The position numbers and the translations under genes are program-made. A stretch of DNA of 64,000 bases. Origin: Nymphaea colorata (Eukaryota; Streptophyta; Magnoliopsida; Nymphaeales; Nymphaeaceae). Below are positions 13,829 through 27,500 of the stretch, piece after piece; within the stretch, counting starts at the first letter, position 1; each line of letters opens with the position of its first letter. The notes under the pieces are model-generated. The model saw only the letters and a program-made list of their open reading frames with translations. It did not search any database and was not told the DNA's origin. Where the stretch lies: assembly GCF_008831285.2 (NCBI RefSeq), contig NC_045142.1, forward strand, positions 377,001 through 441,000, in the 5' to 3' direction.

Positions 13829-14647
13829 GACGAAAAGGACAACGTGTCGGTGCGCTAAGATGGTGAAATGACCGGCTGGGCCGGTAAAACCGAGTTAGAT
13901 CTCGTGTGGGGAACGTCGAAGTGAAGGCTCTGATATCCGCATGACCGTACTACCCCCGTGATTTCCAGAAAGCACAGGCACTGGTCGGTGCAACGGTCGG
14001 ATTACACGATCCGGATCGTGGTAAGTCCAGAATCTGGATGCGAACCATCTAAAATAATGGATCTTGGACCTGGAAAATAAGTGTCTATATCTGATTTTGG
14101 GTCCAAGACAAGGTAGAGGTTCAAAGAATGTAACCGAAATTGATTCTGATCCACGTTTAGGATGAGTTTAGGTTCGTAATTGGATTTTGGATTCGAATTT
14201 TATCTGTTTGCACTAGATGATTCAGTTTTTTTCAATATCGACCCGTAATATGAGCTTATACTTTTCTAATTTCGTTGAAGTTAATTTAATCATTTTTTTA
14301 TTAAAAAAATAAAGCAAATATGAACAAGCCAATATGGCTACGCTACAGACATCAACAACATTGTTCAAGTAACTTAATTTATTCAGATCCAATCACTAAA
14401 AACAATGTTTTAAAGTGGGTTCTATGATACTTACCTTGTGAAATATGAAAATATTATCTTTTCATAAATAAGTTGCGTTGCATAAATAAACATATTGTAT
14501 ATATATAATCAGTGTTAGAATGAATTGAATTTTCAAGTCTCTCTCCATGATTAACCGAAAATAGTCAAACAGGTTGGCGTGGGCGTACAAAGACGTTCCG
14601 GCAAGCACGTCGCCCCCCGCCTCAAGCCAAGAGTCACAGTTTCAAGC

Positions 14648-14649
<2 letters not shown>

Positions 14650-14688
<39 letters not shown>
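14650..14688. repeat. (AT)n microsatellite
   Basis: Uninterrupted alternating AT of about 38 bases in the spacer. Likely length-variable. Confidence 0.95.
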
Positions 14689-14690
<2 letters not shown>

Positions 14691-14805
14691 ATAAAGATAA
14701 TATTTCATATTTCACGAGGAAAATATTTTTTTTAGTGAAATAAAAGCAGACTTTTTTTTTCTAAATTGTTTACAAATGACATGTGGGACTCTTACACTGG
14801 CCACT

Positions 14806-14866
14806 ACAATGACTCAGTTTGCCACCAATCCGATTCGAGTCGGCGGATTCTAATAACACTGGTGGT
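14806..14866. repeat. Dispersed repeat, copy 2
   Basis: Diverged counterpart of the segment at 9275-9372; the shared core is about 60 bases, after which similarity fades. It lies in the AT-rich spacer between the MUR3-like and ALY genes. Confidence 0.5.
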
Positions 14867-16776
14867 GCTTAAATCTTAAGTTTGACACATCGAGTGTATA
14901 AACTAAATATATAGTTTGCCCACATTAAAATATTGGAAACATCTTTACAAGTTAAGTTTCCTTTTACATTATTTATTTGTCAAGTACATCAACTTTAGTT
15001 ACAGTAATTTGTACACATAGGGCAGCGCTCATAATTTCTCCTGTTACTGGGATAAAGAAAATCAAAAGGTAGAAAGAGAGAGAGGACAAATAAAAAGAGA
15101 GAAAACGATGGTATTGATAGTTGAAGATCTGAGGTAAGGGAACAAGGACAGAGACAATGTGGGCATGGGGCCTGTGACTCACATGTTCAACTTCTGAGCC
15201 AGTGGCCCCACCGTCGCCCCCATTCTGATTCGTCAGTACTCTCGGGGGGTTGATAAACCCTAATAGTAATAGCTTGGAAACTCATGCAGGGACATTGTAA
15301 ATAGTTGAAAATCTCGGCTAATTCTTTCTTTCCTGAATCTGATCTAATCACATCTTGCTTGAATTTGATTTCAGATTAAATTTCTTAGAACCAATTTTGA
15401 TCCAACATTTATTCGGATTCAATGGAACAAATTCAGATTCGTGTTTATAAATTCATGTTTGTGATGGTGAACTCATGACCCATCCACGATTACGCTACTT
15501 CTATTATACTTTCAAAAAATGGGGCTTTACCGGTTAAAATCACAACACTTTAGTTGAAGAGTATACTGTACTCCACACAAGTCCCAATGCAACCCAATAA
15601 CATGCAAGCAAAGAAAACGAGGGAAGATAATGGTTAGATAGATTGCTACCAAACTATGCCAATAGATAGGTGGTTGATCTTGGTGCCGCCTTCATTTCAT
15701 TTCATAGTCTTAGGTATGGTTGAACTCCTCATGGAATTCCAAGAGTAAACTCGCTAGCCGTCGCTTTCTGGCTTTTATAACTCGTCCTATGCGACGAATT
15801 AAACTCCCATAACTTGTGTACGTTGCGAGATCTTGCAGCCGTGATCGGGCCACCCATGCCATGCGGGGAGAAAGTAAAGACAGTGAATTTATATGATATG
15901 TCACGACTCTGGGCCAAACCCAATATAGGGTCCAGTAATGAATGCTGCCCAGATCCAGAAAAATTGTGAACCATACAACTTCATAAACAACGAAGATGCC
16001 CTCCTTAAGGGGTCTGCCCAGCCTGCGTGCGTGTTGTGTGTGTGTGTGCAAGTAAAAGCGTTGCATGGTTTGTCTTAGCTCCATAAATAATAAATGGCAG
16101 ACTTAATGGCACACCTCACCTCTAGGATAGTGACTAGAAGCTATTACCATTCAACTCTTGAATAGATGCAAATCAATATCAATGAAACCCACTCGACACT
16201 GGGCTCGGCTTAGCAACCATTTATCCAGCCAGGTCTTCCAATAAACTAGACTTTCCAAGGGTTATCATCCACCTTATTTAAGTCATACGCACGTATGAAA
16301 TTCTTAGTCATACCATACCATAGTAGTGGCTCACCTCACTCCCACATTAGAGTATTGAGAAAATTATATTTATTAAATATTTAAAAACTATTTTAACTTA
16401 AACAATTTGCCGAAGGATCATTCTCTGATGAAATTTATATATCTTTTTTTTTTTTTTTGGTTTGTTGGATTATGAGTTATGAAGAGCTGCCTCGGATCAG
16501 ATCAGAGCACTAATTCCTCGATCCACACACACCCGGGTCGTTTAGGAGTGCCCTGCCCGGCCAATGACAAGGACGTAAGTATTTTTCTCGTAATATAAAA
16601 ATGGTCTCATAAACAATCTCATGCAGAATAATCGGCCATCCATCTCAGTCAACAGCGTTGGCTCTTACGTCCAATATAAGATTAGCCATAACTTAACCAA
16701 TCACGACGAGGGAAGGGCCCAGTTCCTCGTCTCCTTCCTCTGCCTTCTCTCCATTTATCCCCCCCCTTTTTTTTTT

Positions 16777-16824
16777 CTCTCTCTCTCTCTCTCTCTCTTC
16801 ATTTCTCCTCCCCGAAAACCCTAA
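16777..16824 (+). promoter_or_regulatory. CT-rich tract and telo-box before the ALY start
   Basis: A (CT)n run at 16777-16798 is followed by AAACCCTAA at 16816-16824, the plant telo-box, about 95 bases before the ALY start codon. Telo-boxes and pyrimidine-rich leaders are common in the 5' regions of plant genes for RNA processing and translation. A GGGCCC element (possible TCP target) lies near 16715. Transcription start is not determined. Confidence 0.5.
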
Positions 16825-16919
16825 CCCTAGGGAGCTTCTCTTCTTAGAGAAACGCTCGTCGCTTCCTCCTCATCGTCGACCGTCGGCCTCTTGTCTAGGG
16901 ACTTGCTGGAAGAGTGAAG

Positions 16920-19049
16920 ATGTCCAACGCTCTGGATATGACCCTCGACGACCTCATCAAGGGCAACAAGAAGCCTGCCGCCGGCGCGGGCGGTGGCGGA
17001 TCCAGGGGAAGAGGTCGGGGTGGCGCCGCCTCCGCATCCGGCGCCGGCCCCGCCCGCCGATTCCCCAATCGCGTCGCGAATCGCTCGAACCCTTACGGAA
17101 AGGTGATTCAATGTTATGTTTTGCTGAGTTATCTTCATTTTTTTCGTTGCCGTTAGGGTTTCGGTTTGGGAGGCCTTTTCTCCTGCAGAAGCGCTTTATG
17201 TGCTTGGTTTCTCTGATCTTGGCGGGGATTACGGTTTCTCTTCGTGTATTGGCCTGGGTTAGCTTGATTTGAAACGTTCTATTTCTTTGGTGATGGAGCA
17301 GCCGATGCAGAAGGCGCCTGAGACAGCGTGGCAACATGATATGTTCATGAATCAGGCGGCGGCAGCATATCCCGGTCAGCCGGCGCGGTCGATCGAGACG
17401 GGAACGATGCTTTACATTTCCAACTTGGACTATGGCGTCTCAAATGAAGATATTAAGGTGCTACTTCTTCCCGATCCCTTTATTGACTAGTTAAATTTTC
17501 GTTTCTTCTTCTTCTTCTTCTTCTTCTTCTTCTTCTTCTTCTTCTGCTTGTCTTAGCTGCTTTCAACTATCTGGAATTCATGTAGAGTGTCCTAGACATT
17601 CCATCAAACCACAAAATTAACATAAGTCCTAATATCCACTACTACGAGGTTAGAATGTGTAATTGTAGTGTTTCTCTATACTATTGGTTCCTCGCTTACT
17701 CTTACGTGCCAAAAGAATCAAAGCTTACAAGTTTGAAGAACACAACCTGCTTCAAAGTTAGCCCTTGTTTACCTGAAGATGTGACCTAGACGATCTCTTT
17801 ATTCTTTGACAACTTGGCCATGTTGAAAAGTAAACAAAATACGTTTGTTTTTACAGGTTCACATATTCAGCACATACATGGAACAAGGATCACACGGTTG
17901 ATCTCGTTCCTTTATTTTTTAAAATGTGATTCCCTCTTGTACTTTCTTTCGAAAATTATAACTAAGGATATACCATTACCTGGGATGTCAAGTTCTCTAA
18001 GTCTACTATATCTTTTTGCAGGAACTTTTCTCAGAGGTGGGTGATCTGAAGCGATTCTCTGTCCACTATGATAGGAGTGGTAGATCCAAGGTAGCTAAGC
18101 TTGACGAGTTTCAAACTTTGATTATATTTGGTATCTGTTTGATAGTAATTACATCATCCTGGTTACCAGGGCACAGCAGAAGTTGTTTTTACACGAAGAT
18201 CCGATGCTGCGGCAGCTGTTAAACGGTACAACAATGTGCAGCTTGATGGGAAGCCGATGAAAATTGAGATTGTTGGAACCAATCTGTCAACCCCTGCTTC
18301 AATACCACAGGTCACGAATGGTTTACTCGGCAATCCTAATGGCATTCCCAGAAGGTAACAAATGGTCTTTGATTAGTGCCTCTTCGCTTGATATCCTGGT
18401 CTTCTTTAAGCTATATTCTTAGTGCTGGGTATGCAAAGAGACGTGTGGCAAGCGCAGTATGCAGTTCATCCATTCAAGACTTTTTTTTTTCTGCTGATGC
18501 TTGGTTCAGTTTATGTAATTGATCATTTTAGGTTTGTTGCACTTCTTATGGAGCTTCATCAACGACTTAATGGATTTGCTTGTTTATTTGTTCATCCTTT
18601 TTTCTGTTTATGTAGACTCAGAAGGTGTTACTGTGGTTCTACTTTCACTTTGTCGTTTTAGTCAATGACAGAGAAGCTACTCTCTGCTTTCAACGCCTAT
18701 TTGTACTTTTTTTTTTGCTCATTAGAAATCTCCAGTGCATGTTTGGCATCTCCCTAATGATCATTCTCTCTAACGGTTAGACATGGTTTGTTACCACTAT
18801 TTGCAGTACCTTATCGAATTTTAAAAAAATAAAGCAGCAAAATTTGAGGTCTAATCGATTTGTTGTTATTCATGATTTAATAGCAACCAAGGAAGAGGAG
18901 CTGCTGTAACTCGCACGCGAGGTGGTGGTGGAGGCCGTGGATCAGGTAGAGGCCGAGGAAGAGGCAAAGGACATAGTGAAAGGATCAGCGCTGAAGATCT
19001 TGATGCCGACCTAGATAAATATCATTCAGAGGCCATGCAGATAAATTGA
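16920..19049 (+). CDS. ALY: ALY/REF mRNA export adaptor (THO4 subunit)
   Basis: Five coding exons, 16920..17102, 17302..17457, 18022..18090, 18170..18354 and 18884..19049, join in frame to 252 residues. The start is the ATG at 16920, giving MSNALDMTLDDLI, the N-terminal helix by which ALY proteins bind the helicase UAP56; the GTG six bases earlier is not used. Order of parts: UAP56-binding motif (1-14), RGG-type basic region (about 25-60), WQHD motif at 71-74 (in animal ALYREF this binds the exon junction complex), RRM at about 97-173 with LYISNL and KGTAEVVF, C-terminal RGG stretch (about 200-230) and the closing ISAEDLDADLDKYHSEAM helix, a second UAP56-binding motif. ALY joins the THO/TREX complex in the nucleus and loads export factors on mRNA. 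Length and tail are nearest to Arabidopsis ALY1/ALY2. All introns are GT-AG. Confidence 0.95.
17503..17544 (+). repeat. (TTC)n microsatellite in ALY intron 2
   Basis: About 14 TTC units, starting 46 bases after the donor of the 564-base second intron. Confidence 0.95.
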
Positions 19050-21548
19050 ATCACCTACTGCCTCTCATGCCCTATTGCTTGCTTGAAGATATTCATCCAA
19101 CTGTTATGTATTTTTACCACCACTCTACAGTTTTTAGAGGGGATATCCACAAGGCCTTGTTGCTGGACAATGGGGCTTGGATTTGTTGTTGCTGCAGTCC
19201 AATGCTTGACATGGTATTAAGGCTAGTAGTGGACAGCTTGAGTTCTGGGTCAGACTGGTTGCCTCGATTTCCCTCTTTTATTTCTTTTGCTTTCTTGAAT
19301 ATGGAGCAGCTATTGAAGTCTCCACATTGATTGATGGCTGAGACCCCCTTCTAAGAGTTGTGGTGGCGAAAAGTAGATGCACGACCGGTGGAGCTGTCCT
19401 TTTTTTGTGGCAGCTTTTACTGATCAAGGCATGCTGAGGAGCAAAGAAGACCACCACCTTCTTGTGTGACCAGTGGATGATCGTGTTGAAGGTAATCATC
19501 CATTTTCTCGCCTATCCTCCACCTGCTGTCTGCTAATGTAGTTACAGAATCCCCTGATCGTGATGTGGACTTTGAAGGTTGATGGTAATTCTCAGAAAGC
19601 ACGCAGCGTTTTCTGTATTTTAGCATGATCGGTAGGTGGAAGTTTAAGTGATTTTGGACTTTTCTCCTCTGGAGTACTGAAACTCCGAAATTGCCAAAGG
19701 GATCACGGCTATGGCAGACTTGGTACTGCGGCTTCAACCTGGGGCTTGAAGTTGGATAACCACGAGAGAGTGTTACCCTTTCACCTAGCAAACTAAAACT
19801 CTGTAAAGGGAGAAAATACATGCTTGTTTTTCCTCGTGGTTTTGCCTTGTCTATGAGCTGATTATCTGCATGACCATTGTAAGGTAATTACATTTTAGAG
19901 AGAAGAGAAAATCTCTGCTACAAACCATAGATTTGGGTCACTCACGAGGCACTGACGGTTTAGTTATATGTTGTTTTTTATGATAAAAAAAAGTCGCATA
20001 TTAGATGGAATATAAAAGTGATAAGTTTATTTCTTCGTAATTTTGTTTTTTATGGAAACGTACGATGTGTATGTAGTTAGATGTGCAAAATACAATGTTT
20101 CATTAAAATACTAATGCAAAAGTTTGTGAATCCCAGGCCAATGCTTACTTTCAGAATTAGGGTTTGGTTGATTAGCAGAAGTGTTAGTAGTGGATATGTT
20201 GAACAACGTAAATATTGCCTAGGCAGACAGAGAGATTGACCTTGAAACAACGGTGGATAATTACCATTGTTTTACAATAGGTTGGCATTTTCGAGCGGTA
20301 TGATGATAGTGAAAGTGTGCGCGCGCGTTACGAAGTGTATGCACATGAAGCACTTGTTCACAAAATATTCGCTCCCTGTTTCTCATTGTCGTTATCCATT
20401 TCTTTAGGCTCTTTATTTGCCCTTAATTGAAATAATGGACTTTTTAATTCGCAATGTAGAGTTGCTTGTATATTAATCTAACGTTTATGTTTTTAGATTT
20501 TTTCTAAAAGCTAACATTCGACAATGTAAGGCATTCTTCGTTCATGCTTGTTGGTTATCGATCTTCACTGCTTCGGTTCTTAAGGTTCTATAGTACATGA
20601 TTAACATCATATATGGGTTCGATGAGGTGTTTTAGGCTGTATGTATATGTACTTCATGTTCTTTTCACTAGATCAAACAGCACGCTAGCTGTTCAAACCC
20701 GACTGGCATGTTTGCCGCGTAACCTTTGCCGTTCCAAGTTACGTTGCGTCGTGATTGGTTTTAGTGATGCTTGGTGTAAAAAGGATTCGTTTTTTATTTT
20801 ATCAGCAGTAGTTTACAATTTTTATTATTTTCTTAGGCATAGTTTCCCTGTTGCATTAATTCGTTTATTGACTCCATAGTAGTTTTATATGAAATAAACT
20901 TTGCGAGGCTACTTTATCCTCAGGACGAGGGCTAGTGGAGTCGAATCGTATGGGCAAACTTTGAGTTCCTTTTGTAGAAGCATGTCTTAAGAAATCAAGC
21001 CAAGCATGTCAGAAGCGCGGTCATAGGTTTGTTTTTCTCAGGAAAATTGGTTTACTCAATTTCGCGTGTAGTTGGACTAGGGTTCGAAATTATGAATTCC
21101 ACCAACTCTCCCTCTCTGTTAGATGAGGTTGGAACAAATTCGGCAGTACCGGTGTTATTTGCCGTGAATCCATTCAATCGTCCTACTACCGTCTAGCCGT
21201 AAAAACAAGTTTAAACCCTAAGCATGCAATGAAGGAATCAAGAGTCATTAGCCAATCAATATTAACGACTTTTTAGTGACTTGACTATCTGTCATTAAAC
21301 AGTCACTAGAGTGCATTCAATGAGAGATGAGGGTGGTGCAGCTTGGAATGGAACCTTTCAGATAGTCTTACATACATGTGTGCGCGCGAGCCAAAACTGA
21401 AGATTCAAGATGAACCTTTCATACACGAATTGCATTTCAAGGCACGTTTACTTATTACTAATGTACATCTCAGAAGGATATGGCGACTTTGACCAACATC
21501 CATTTTACAAAATTCACGCCACCTGACGATAAATCTCACTCAGCGGTG
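19050..21548. other. Convergent intergenic region, including the ALY 3' UTR
   Basis: Lies between the ALY stop and the stop of the minus-strand 356-residue gene. The first several hundred bases are probably ALY 3' UTR; the poly(A) site is not identified. Frames at 19417-19821 and 20613-20879 lack any family signal and are not called. A short (GC)n patch sits near 20320. Confidence 0.5.
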
Positions 21549-24500
21549 TCATTTACCTTTTGGTTTCCTCAACTTGATCCAGGTGGAAGAAACAAGCCCC
21601 TGGATCGTGCATATAATCGCTTCAAGGCAGGAGACAATAAAATTCCAGATCGATGAAGGCCAATAGCATGGATACAGCAACCGGAAAAATAGGCTGATCA
21701 GAAGCCGCAGATGCCGCCCTACCTGCAGAAGACAGCAATCAACATGGTAAACCATAGGACGGTGATTCACATAATGCATCTATACTAAGGAAAAGCCAAA
21801 AGACATCAGAAATTTTTGATACTGCTAAAGTTATTAGAACAAGTCAAACGCATCAAGCAGGAGGATATCTCCTGCGGACATTTAACAAGTATGTTTAATT
21901 GCCTCCACACATCATTATTCGGCTTCATTTGGGAACAGTAAATGGCAATGCAGATGAAGATGTAATCAAGTATGTTTAATTGCCTCCACACATCATTATT
22001 TGGCTTCATGATCCAAGGAAGAATTCACCGTTTACCCTTTTGACAATTTGCATGTTACTTCCAAGAAAGATCTAAGCCAACAAAACATAAAACAAAGCAT
22101 ATGGCTGGGGAGAGAGATGAATCCATGTAGAGATGAAAGGAAAGACGGACATCATATAGGATGCACACGTATAGAGCGCAACTATGACAAACCAGTCCAA
22201 CAAGTACAAAGCTTTAGCCTTGTGATATTCGCAATATTCCATGCTCCATGAACCATTCACTTTTCAGTTCCCATGGTAACGCAATAATATTTATAATACG
22301 GGTCTGTCTGTGTCTATAAACTTAAGCAGATGATGCACTCTCGTTGAAACTCACATCTACCACATCTGATCTCCATGTCCATGAAAGTGGCAACCAGCAC
22401 ATGTAGCTCCTCCTATGTCTAGTATTTCACGTGTCCTTTAAAAGGACATAGTTTCTGAATGTTAAATCCTGATCCACGTGTCCTTTAAAAGGACATGATT
22501 TGTGTCAATCTCTAGATTTTTGGATGAAAAAACGATTGGAGAGCAATAGCCAGTTCCAGTTGTTCAACCTGTCAATCCAGTTGGTCTCAGAAATACTTTG
22601 TCAAACAAGACAAAGTCATCAATCACATTGCAGAATTGACACTTGCATCAGGCCATGCAATAGTCATAGAACACTCACAGGAAATAGTATGTCCAAGGCC
22701 TCCCAGGCTGCATGACGAACAGCTCTTGTTGGATACATTGGACCTCCAGGAGATGTAAAACTGTAAAGGCATGACTTCATCCTGGTGCTTGTGGTCATCC
22801 TTAGTTCCAAGCCTACAGAATTACAAATGGAACAATGCTAAAAATTTGATTGTTTGTCATATAACCAAAATATTGTTGAGAAAGCATGTGATCTGGAAAG
22901 GCAAGTATTATTTATTCAAATGGGAAAGTAATTCTTTAACAAATGGCCAAGTACCCTGTAGGGCTCTCATGTGATACAGGTAATGCAACAATACAGGCTC
23001 CACCTTCAACTTCCGAACCTGTGTGTAGGAGATAAACCCAAACGAAAATATAACTCCAGAATCAGGCAACAAACTGAAGGAAGTCAAACCTAAAAGAAGC
23101 TACCTGATCGGTTAGCTCAATGACAAACAGATCTGCTGGCCCACCAACTAAGAATGCATTTGGAAATACAGGAAAATGGCTTAAAAAGGTTTGTAGCCTA
23201 TCAACTGCATGAGAAAAACATTAAAGTGTCATAGTATAATGAGATAGTTCAGCTTAGAAGATATAAGCATGTAAGCGAACAAACTCAGACTCACCAAAAC
23301 CATAAAAGAAGAGAAACCTGGAAAGTAAAAGAAACAGGTCTCGTCGGGCCTAGAAAAATCATAAGAGCACATAATGAGGAGAAATTGGGAAACGAAGAAT
23401 CTCAAGGGAATAAAGTGAAACATGATGCATGTATTTGATAATGAACAACATGTAAGATGCTAAAGGACTATTATCAGAAAGTATACCTGCAAAGGAATTT
23501 TTTCCAACCGCAGGGTTGCCAATGCAACCTCATCAAGCAGGTACTGGACAATTCAACATGTGTGTGTAAGCACAAAGAAAACAAATGTCATGAACAGTTT
23601 TTCTTACAAATGGTATGCTTCAATCAGAACCAACTGTAAGGACTTGGAAAACCAAGCAACCTTGACTGTGTCTCTTTTTAGAAATTGAGTGTCTAAGGCT
23701 GCATAGAACTTGGACCCACCAAAAAAAAAAAAACTTATTTCCTAAAGCAGCAAATAGTTTCTCAATGTTTGATGATTCGAGTTTCATTTATGCAAAGCAA
23801 TATTCTCCTTAATGCTTTTGCCCCAACAACCATTGCAAAGAGGAGCTTTAGCCAAACCCTAAGTACTTATACAAACTTCTAGCTACTCAGGATAGTCATA
23901 ATGCATAAAATTTTTCATAAAACTATAAACCACCAAACTGCACTTGCTTACCTTGAACAAAGACAAAAAACGCCTTGCGTTTGTTTGGACATCAATCCTG
24001 CAAAATGGAATTTATGATGTACCATAATTCAAGACAATTTTTTTTTGTCACCAAACAAATTGTCCAAGAAGATTACATCGGTTGTCAATGAGTGCTTTTT
24101 GGGAGGATCAGATTTTTTTTTTAATCTACTAAAGTTTTAAATTGGGTTTGTCACAACACATTTGAAGTTTCAAGAATAACAAGAACTGCTTTTTCGTTTC
24201 TCCTGTAGAACAGTAGAACAGTTGCACAGAATAGAATACCAACAACCAAGAAGAGGCTCCCCTGCACCTCAGTGGCTCATGAAGGTTATTTTTATCAAGG
24301 GCGGTCACAACCAGAATTATTTGTTACTAAATAAAGCACCCAAGTTACCAAGAAAGCAATTGCAGAGAGTAGTCCTACCAGAAAACATTGGTGGCACCTT
24401 GGACAAGAGCTGCTGCATACCGTAAGACACCCTCATAGCTTTCAACTGGATTTTCAAACAACTGCAGGTCATAATGCGCATGCAGAACAAATATCAGGAT

Positions 24501-27500
24501 AAAAGCAAAACCACAAATTAATAACAAAATGCACAAGAAAAGAAAGAGGAGAAGCTATTGAAGAAAAAAGGACATTTCTAGTCCTAAATGCGCATTAGAT
24601 CCACATAACACGTCCTCAGAGCTTCCAACTGGAATTTTAAATAACTGCAGGTCATAATGGACAAGCATCACACACATCAGGACAAAAAACAAACCACAAA
24701 TTAAAATTGAAAGGCACAAGAAAAAAAAATCAAGAAGCTTTTGAAGAGCAAATGACATTGCTGGCCCTAAATGTTCATTAGATTTATATAATCATGCAAA
24801 CTCGATTCAGAATTTTCAGGGAAGAGGCAGAACACATACAATCTCATCACGCATGAATGGGCACAACTTGAATTACTTGCACATAACAAGCATCTAGAAA
24901 TTTATTAGGAACCATGTGAGTAGCTTATATATCAACAACTTGGGGGAAAAAAAATCAAACACATGAGTGGAAATAAAGTTCCAACTTCCAACTATGAAAC
25001 AAAAGAACATCAGCTTTCAATATCTGAAATCATTTATACACTTGCTTTTATATCACATGAAAAGTTGGCAAACATGAGCGTGAATCATAAGGAGCCTTTT
25101 CATTTTCAATTTTCAATTTCTTTTTCCAAAATCACATATAGGGAAAACACCTAAATAGACAAATAAGCATCAACACTAATTACAGGTACTTCTATCAGCA
25201 GTTCAAAAACATCAGGCAAAACAAAGTAGTTTTCTGGCTTTCAGCAATGCCCCCACAAAATTTAACAAGACACATGGACAAATGCAAGTAACATAGGACA
25301 TCTAGAAACAATCTTTATATTACCAGCTTAACAGAAATATATCATGCAGGGCATTACATATAGATATTTACATACATGATATGGATACATCGTTGCACCT
25401 TATTTGCAGTTAAAATCATACTTGTGCTTACCCACTTGTGGAAAAGAAGCGCAAAGATATGAGATGAAAATGACTGGCTCCACAGAAGGACAATCAGATC
25501 CAAGACTGGCTTCCCATTTTCATGGTTGCTAGCATAATGCTCAGCAAGAACTTCATAGAAGCACAGGACTCTGCCACTATTATCTGCTAAAGCAATCTCA
25601 TCTTCATCCCTGCCGAGAAGTATCTCTGTTTTCAATTGGACCATTGCAATTAGAATACCATCCCTACAGCATTAGGTAACAAGAAACAGAAACAGAGATA
25701 AATTTTTCAAATGAAGAATTCACAGCTTGTGTCTACGGACAAACACATGGTCGTCAAAAAAGACACAACACAGAAACAGCAATCACAATGTTACCAGCAT
25801 AAACAAAAGATTATAGACATCCAACCAAAATAATTTCCTCTGATGAGATTACGACGGTAAATTGTGATAAGCATGCAATAATAGCTATCTGTACCTTGAG
25901 CTCGGGGATCTATTTCTAACGCTATGTCAGCAAATAGCTCTTGCAATAAGTTAACCCTCTGGGACTTTGAATCAAGGGCCTGCAGAAAACGAAATATCCA
26001 AACAGGTTACATGCTCTTGCCTAAGAATCAACTGCATCCATTCCGAGTTATTTTTCCAAGTACTTTAATGCATAAACCATGCAACCAGAATCCTATTTTC
26101 CACATGCTCAACACGCAAGAAATCACAACATAAATAGAAAACAGGCTTCAACGAAGATAATTTGAGCAAACCGACTACCATCAAGATGTTCGAAGAAATA
26201 AGAGAGTTAAATCATAAATAGTTGAAGAGTATAAACAAGATCAAAATCTAGAAGGGACGCTACAACCATAAGCACTCAAATAACTGTCTCTCAAAAGTTT
26301 GAAAACCACAAGCTGGTAGTTGGAGATCGCAGGAATACAGCTCACATGAAATAGGAAAAAAATAGTAAAGCAGTAACAAGTATGTTTTATTGTTGATGAA
26401 TGGAGAACAAATGTCCAATCAACTCCCTCCAACATAGTAGCACATCAGTAATGTAAAAACCCTCCACTCTCGGTTTCCCAAAAGCAACCTAAGAATATTC
26501 AAGGACAGGTCAAGAGGCAAGACACCAAACATGTACTCAAGTTTGACCTTTCTGTTTCTCCCTAATACTCTGAGCTAAACAAGCCAAATAGATGTTGGCT
26601 CATTTAACACAAGCAATAGCATTTGAAGTTTAGCAAGGCACGTTTGACGTGACCTGTCTACAGGGAAAAAGTGTAATCTTAAATCTAGGAAGAACAAAAT
26701 CAAACTCTAAAGTTACTACACAAGCTATTAAAACATGGACTTTGTGACACCGACTAGAATGTACTGAAAAACACATTGATAATCGGGTAACGAACTTACA
26801 AGTCAAAGCAAAACAAAGCCAAGCCAAGCCAAGCATAGCACCTATCCTTCACTTTTAGCTTGCTAAGATTATTTCCTGATTATGAACACAAGCACTTCTT
26901 AACCTAAACCCAAAAGATCTTTTTCGCATTTCCTCAGACGTAGAGAAGTGGTACATGTCAACTGAAAGAATACTTCTTCTGTGTTCGTGGTCCGTAGGCA
27001 ACCACAAGCTCTTTGTAGCCCAAACTACATGTGCTTTCCTCATTTCCCCAGCCCTAAAGAACTGGCGTGGGTCAAATGAAAAAAAATACATTTCTCTATC
27101 TCCATAGCTAACGGAGATCAAGCATCAAAGATTGAATTGCTATCCTGCACAAGTCTCGTCCATGGCAGAAGGCCTCGTTTTGAAGCAAATCTAGCATTTC
27201 ACAACTCCTCCCCTGGAACTAGTGCACCTAAGCTACAGCATTTTGTAGGCCAAGGCAAAGGTCTCTCTCCACCAAGTCCAAAGCTTACTCGTCTTGTACG
27301 AGGACAAGAAATCATAATGAAGTGTCCATTAAGAAAGAATGAGAATACCCCGTTGCTATGTATTCGTAAATCCTATTCAATATGTGCTTCAGCATGCGCG
27401 GTTAAGCAAGTAAGCAGAAAGAGAATACCCTGTTGCTATGTATTCGTTAATCCTATTGAAGATGCGCTTCAGCATACGTGGTCAAGAAAGTAAGCATGTG

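Larger units (their letters stand above)
13930..16600. other. Intergenic spacer between divergent MUR3-like and ALY genes
   Basis: AT-rich DNA with an (AT)n tract at 14650-14688, the dispersed repeat copy at 14806, a short (TG)n run near 16037 and a T-tract at 16445. Frames here (for example on the minus strand at 15710-16084) show no family resemblance and overlap each other, so none is called as a gene. Confidence 0.6.

Noticed and set aside
25626-25680. Extending exon 3 of the unnamed gene upstream to include MVQLKT
   Set aside because: That junction gives a stop in frame; the acceptor at 25626 joins exon 2 in frame and fits the protein.
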